Source of the DNA: Anaerobiospirillum succiniciproducens DSM 6400
Lineage (GTDB): Bacteria; Pseudomonadota; Gammaproteobacteria; Enterobacterales; Succinivibrionaceae
Length of the DNA: 37,551 bases
NCBI RefSeq assembly: GCF_000482845.1
Contig: NZ_AXWV01000042.1
Coordinates: 1 to 37,551, forward strand
Reading direction: 5' to 3'
Under the pieces are notes generated by a model that was not told the DNA's origin, made no database searches, and saw only the letters and a list, made by a program, of their open reading frames with translations. A program made the translations under genes and the position numbers. Shown here one piece after another: positions 35,433 through 37,551 of this stretch. Position 1 is the first letter of the stretch. Every line of letters begins with the position of its first letter.

Positions 35433-35556
35433 TTCAACTGTGTCGTCCCAACAAAGGAAGACACAAGTTAGCGCGACTGTTATCGCTCCAATAAAGGAAG
35501 ACACAAGTTAGCGCGACTGTTATCGCTTCAATAAAGGAAGAGAAAAGTTAGCACGA
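35398..35556. repeat. Four 39-40 bp tandem units starting inside the GGDEF 3' end and copying its stop codon
   Basis: Units are 35398-35437, 35438-35476, 35477-35516 and 35517-35556. Unit 1 encodes the last residues (VIVPTTEDKS) and the TAG stop at 35430-35432. Units 2-4 keep GGAAGA(C/G)A(C/A)AAGTTAG. Units 3 and 4 are nearly identical, which suggests recent amplification. Confidence 0.93.
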
Positions 35557-35641
35557 CTTTGAAATTTTTACTCAAAATCTAATACAGTATGAGTATGGTT
35601 GTATCTAGCTTTTAGCGTAACTACATAATCTAATCACTCAA

Positions 35642-35691
35642 AATGGCCAGTCTATTGAGCATAAATTCGATAGATTGGCCATTTGTCTTTT
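35642..35691 (+). terminator. Intrinsic terminator of the GGDEF gene
   Basis: A 17-bp stem with two G-U pairs: AATGGCCAGTCTATTGA (35642-35658) with TCGATAGATTGGCCATT (35667-35683), 8-nt loop, then TGTCTTTT. The tandem array lies between the stop codon and this stem. Confidence 0.85.
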
Positions 35692-36132
35692 ATAAGCATC
35701 AATTTGTGAAAATCTAGTATCTTATCCTCATAGCTCATTTTGTGACTTTTGGCAATGGTGATTGCGCCATATTTTTTATGTTCCTAACATAAGTAAAACG
35801 TAAATTTTGTGATAAGATTCATACAAAATTTTTGACTGGTATCCCACGCAATAGATCAGGGTCTAAATACCTCTATAAAGAAGCTTATGGAAGGTGCAGG
35901 CAAATGGATTTATGCGTACGGCAGCCTATGGTCGTAACCTTAGGCATGATAATGTCAAAAATGACAGTTATTCTTTTAGTGTTTGACTGAATCAAAGCTA
36001 TTTTAGTAACCATGTAAGTGCCAAACATAAGGTCACAAAAGAAGACATGTGTTGGCAAACTAAAGTGCTTTCAAATAGTTAAATGTGATTGCAAAGCCGG
36101 CTATGAGGTTTTTTGTTACATACTATTTACAT
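35692..36132. other. Gap without a recognisable gene
   Basis: No coding frame with support. It contains small hairpins (GCCTA..TAGGC near 35929-35951; TGTCA-AAAA-TGACA near 35953-35966) and a CRP-like half site TGTGATAAGATTCATA near 35810, none convincing. Confidence 0.35.
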
Positions 36133-36176
36133 TACGAAGGCACAGCTGCCGAGTGCTGTTTAGACTCGGCTTTTTT
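36133..36176 (+). ncRNA. Candidate short orphan transcript
   Basis: A -10-like TACTAT (36121-36126) precedes a terminator: GCCGAGT (36148-36154) with ACTCGGC (36164-36170), then TTTTTTG TTT. No gene lies between this terminator and the GGDEF terminator. The -35 is poor and the transcript would be only about 45 nt, so it may instead be the 3' end of a longer RNA starting further upstream. Confidence 0.3.
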
Positions 36177-36636
36177 GTTTAACTAAATGCACTGCGATTT
36201 AGACTCAAACCAAGTAAATACAGTATTGAACTTCTAAGACTAACTTGTCGTACTAATATACAGAGTTATGAGCTAAGGCTCTTACGTGTAACCACTAGCT
36301 AAGTAAAGTAACCGTGTGCTACGGTGTAAAACTTGTACCTCTAGCCTAGTGCTCTGCCACTTTATGCAATCCCTTGCACCGCAGCATGGTGGATTACAAA
36401 GCATCAGCTGATAAGAAAGTCAGCTAAGAGAAATCAATTAATCAGATAAAAGAGTAATCTAGGTTGCTTACTAGTTAAGTGACACGCTATTGCTTTTGTT
36501 TGTTGATTCTCGCGCAAGGTGAATACGCTACCGCATCGAGGCAAATACTCAAAGATAGGCGGTGGATAATTGGACTCTGTAGATTGGTAAGATAGGTTAG
36601 CGCTGACTCGACATTACATCTAAACGGAGACAAGAG
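36177..36636. other. Gap upstream of the XRE regulator
   Basis: No gene, tRNA or array seen. The promoter of the regulator is probably here, but I could not fix it. Confidence 0.3.
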
Positions 36637-37083
36637 ATGACTCAGCAGTATCAGCAGTACGGATATCAGCAGCGTGCAGTCGCACAGCGCACCGCTATGA
36701 ATCCATCAACTTCAACTGCTTCTGCACACCCAACTACTGTTTACAACAATAGCAACTTAAGCTCCCAGCCTTACGGCACTTCTGCCGCTCAGGCCGCTGC
36801 TGCCCGTGCTCGTGCATTAGCCGCTTCTGCAGCTGCTCAGCGCTCACTTGGTGCTACTCCAGAAGTTCAGCTCAAGAACTTCATCCACTACACTCGCAAG
36901 TCTTTAAACATCAGCCAGCGCGAGTTATCCAAGATGAGTGGTGTAAACCAGTCTAATCTCTCCAAGATCGAGAATGGCATCATCAATCCTTCTATCGCTA
37001 CCATTCAGAAGGTTGCCGCTTGCTTAGGTCACAAGCTTGAGCTCCGTTTCGTTCCAACCTACAACGAAACCTACAAGTCTTAA
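36637..37083 (+). CDS. XRE-family helix-turn-helix regulator with a Gln/Ala-rich N-terminal extension
   Basis: A 148-residue DNA-binding protein. Residues 77-131 form a Cro/C1-type HTH: a first helix IHYTRKSLNISQRELSKMSG and a recognition helix in VNQSNLSKIENGIINPS, then ATIQKVAACLG. The C-terminus GHKLELRFVP resembles HipB-like antitoxins, but no toxin gene lies beside it. Residues 1-74 are low complexity (QQYQQYGYQQ, then an Ala-rich run), unusual for this family. GGAG lies seven bases before the ATG. Targets are unknown; it converges on flagellar gene flgE. A terminator follows at 37223. Confidence 0.85.
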   Translation: MTQQYQQYGYQQRAVAQRTAMNPSTSTASAHPTTVYNNSNLSSQPYGTSAAQAAAARARALAASAAAQRSLGATPEVQLKNFIHYTRKSLNISQRELSKMSGVNQSNLSKIENGIINPSIATIQKVAACLGHKLELRFVPTYNETYKS

Positions 37084-37222
37084 TTTAAGACCGAGCTACG
37101 TAGCATCGCAACAGCATGCTACCCACAGTAGCTTCATGCCGTCACTGCTCATCAATAAACCATGAGCTCCCACAATTAACGGCATCAACATATTATTGCC
37201 TTGCTCCTAGCAGCAAGTAAGC

Positions 37223-37263
37223 AAAAGGGCTCCACCAGGGCATCCTGCCCTGAAGCCCCTTTG
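37223..37263 (+). terminator. Intrinsic terminator of the XRE gene
   Basis: AAAAGGGCT pairs with AGCCCCTTT (one bulge), with an inner stem AGGGCA-TCC-TGCCCT, followed by GTT. Confidence 0.7.
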
Positions 37264-37400
37264 TTATCTCAAAATCCTCATCAAAACAAATCCTCATCAA
37301 AACGAATCCCATCTACCACAAAGCAGATCTAAGTCATTTTGCATGATCATCTTTCTTGCGTCCTGAAAAATCATAAAACCCAGCGACTTTTGTCAAGCTC

Positions 37401-37429
37401 AAATAAAAACGCCGGGCAGGGCCCGGCGT
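37401..37429 (-). terminator. Intrinsic terminator of flgE
   Basis: On the minus strand ACGCCGGG, CCCTG loop, CCCGGCGT, followed by TTTTATTT. The 8-bp GC-rich stem lies 30 bp after the flgE stop, so this is the end of a transcript, with flgE as its last gene. A short direct repeat (AAATCCTCATCAAAAC twice, 37270-37303) lies nearby. Confidence 0.9.
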
Positions 37430-37458
37430 GAAGTCATGTTGGAAATGAAAGCTTATTA

Positions 37459-37551
37459 TTAACGGATATTCAGGATGCTATCCATTACAGTGTTCTGAGT
37501 CTGCAGAGACTGTGCATTAGCCTGATAGTTACGCTGAGCGGTAATGAGCTC
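37459..37551 (-). CDS. flgE: Flagellar hook protein, C-terminal 30 residues (partial)
   Basis: The right edge of the window cuts this gene. The minus-strand frame reads ELITAQRNYQANAQ, then SLQTQNTVMDSILNIR and stop. This is the conserved C-terminal D0 helix of axial flagellar proteins; the ending close to LNLR fits hook protein FlgE best (E. coli ends LIVAQRNYQSNAQ...LNTLVNLR), rather than FlgF or FlgG. Three TAA codons stand in a row in frame (37453-37461), a tight stop. A strong terminator follows. The organism is therefore probably motile, and the rest of the flg cluster should lie beyond the window. Confidence 0.9.
   Translation of the reverse strand, partial: ELITAQRNYQANAQSLQTQNTVMDSILNIR

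Overview
The window looks like chromosome of an anaerobic gammaproteobacterium, most plausibly of the Succinivibrionaceae (Aeromonadales). This is inferred from protein families, not from a search. AroA, PutP, TruB, FolP and the 4.5S-type SRP RNA are of enterobacterial type. Iron-sulfur assembly is represented by a NIF-type NifU/NifS pair rather than an isc operon. Two ATPases belong to families that are often expanded in gut anaerobes (AAA_14/DUF4143 and AAA-ATPase-like). The right edge carries the end of a flagellar hook gene. No rRNA, tRNA, insertion sequence, phage gene or CRISPR array was recognised.

Layout. 0.4-4.3 kb (minus strand): folP, a DnaT-like protein with a very long low-complexity tail, and a D-2-hydroxyacid dehydrogenase. 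4.6-11.4 kb (plus strand): a metal-homeostasis block with a free HMA-domain protein, a Zn/Cd-type P1B ATPase behind a 22-bp SmtB/ArsR-like palindrome, and a Cu-type P1B ATPase whose C-terminus is a CopZ-like domain that still has its own ribosome binding site and start codon. 11.5-14.5 kb (minus): a DUF4143 ATPase and a MATE exporter. 15.4-17.9 kb (plus): nifU and nifS. 19.7-23.3 kb: aroA and putP. 24.2-27.4 kb: two unrecognised membrane proteins. 27.7-29.5 kb (minus): an AAA-ATPase-like protein with both Walker motifs degraded, then the SRP RNA gene ffs. 29.7-35.4 kb: truB and a 1267-residue diguanylate cyclase with an acidic tail. 36.6 kb to the end: an XRE-type regulator and, on the opposite strand, the 3' end of flgE.

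Genome style. Only about two thirds of the window is coding. Almost every gene stands alone between long gaps, often with its own terminator; folP, aroA and truB lack the partners they usually have in related bacteria. Most large gaps carry a different short tandem array, with units of about 20-46 bp in 2-6 copies. In two cases (the Zn/Cd ATPase and the diguanylate cyclase) the array starts inside the 3' end of the gene and copies its stop codon. Several gaps also hold orphan promoter-plus-terminator units that could be small RNAs. These gap structures, the fused copper chaperone and the degenerate ATPases are the most unusual content.
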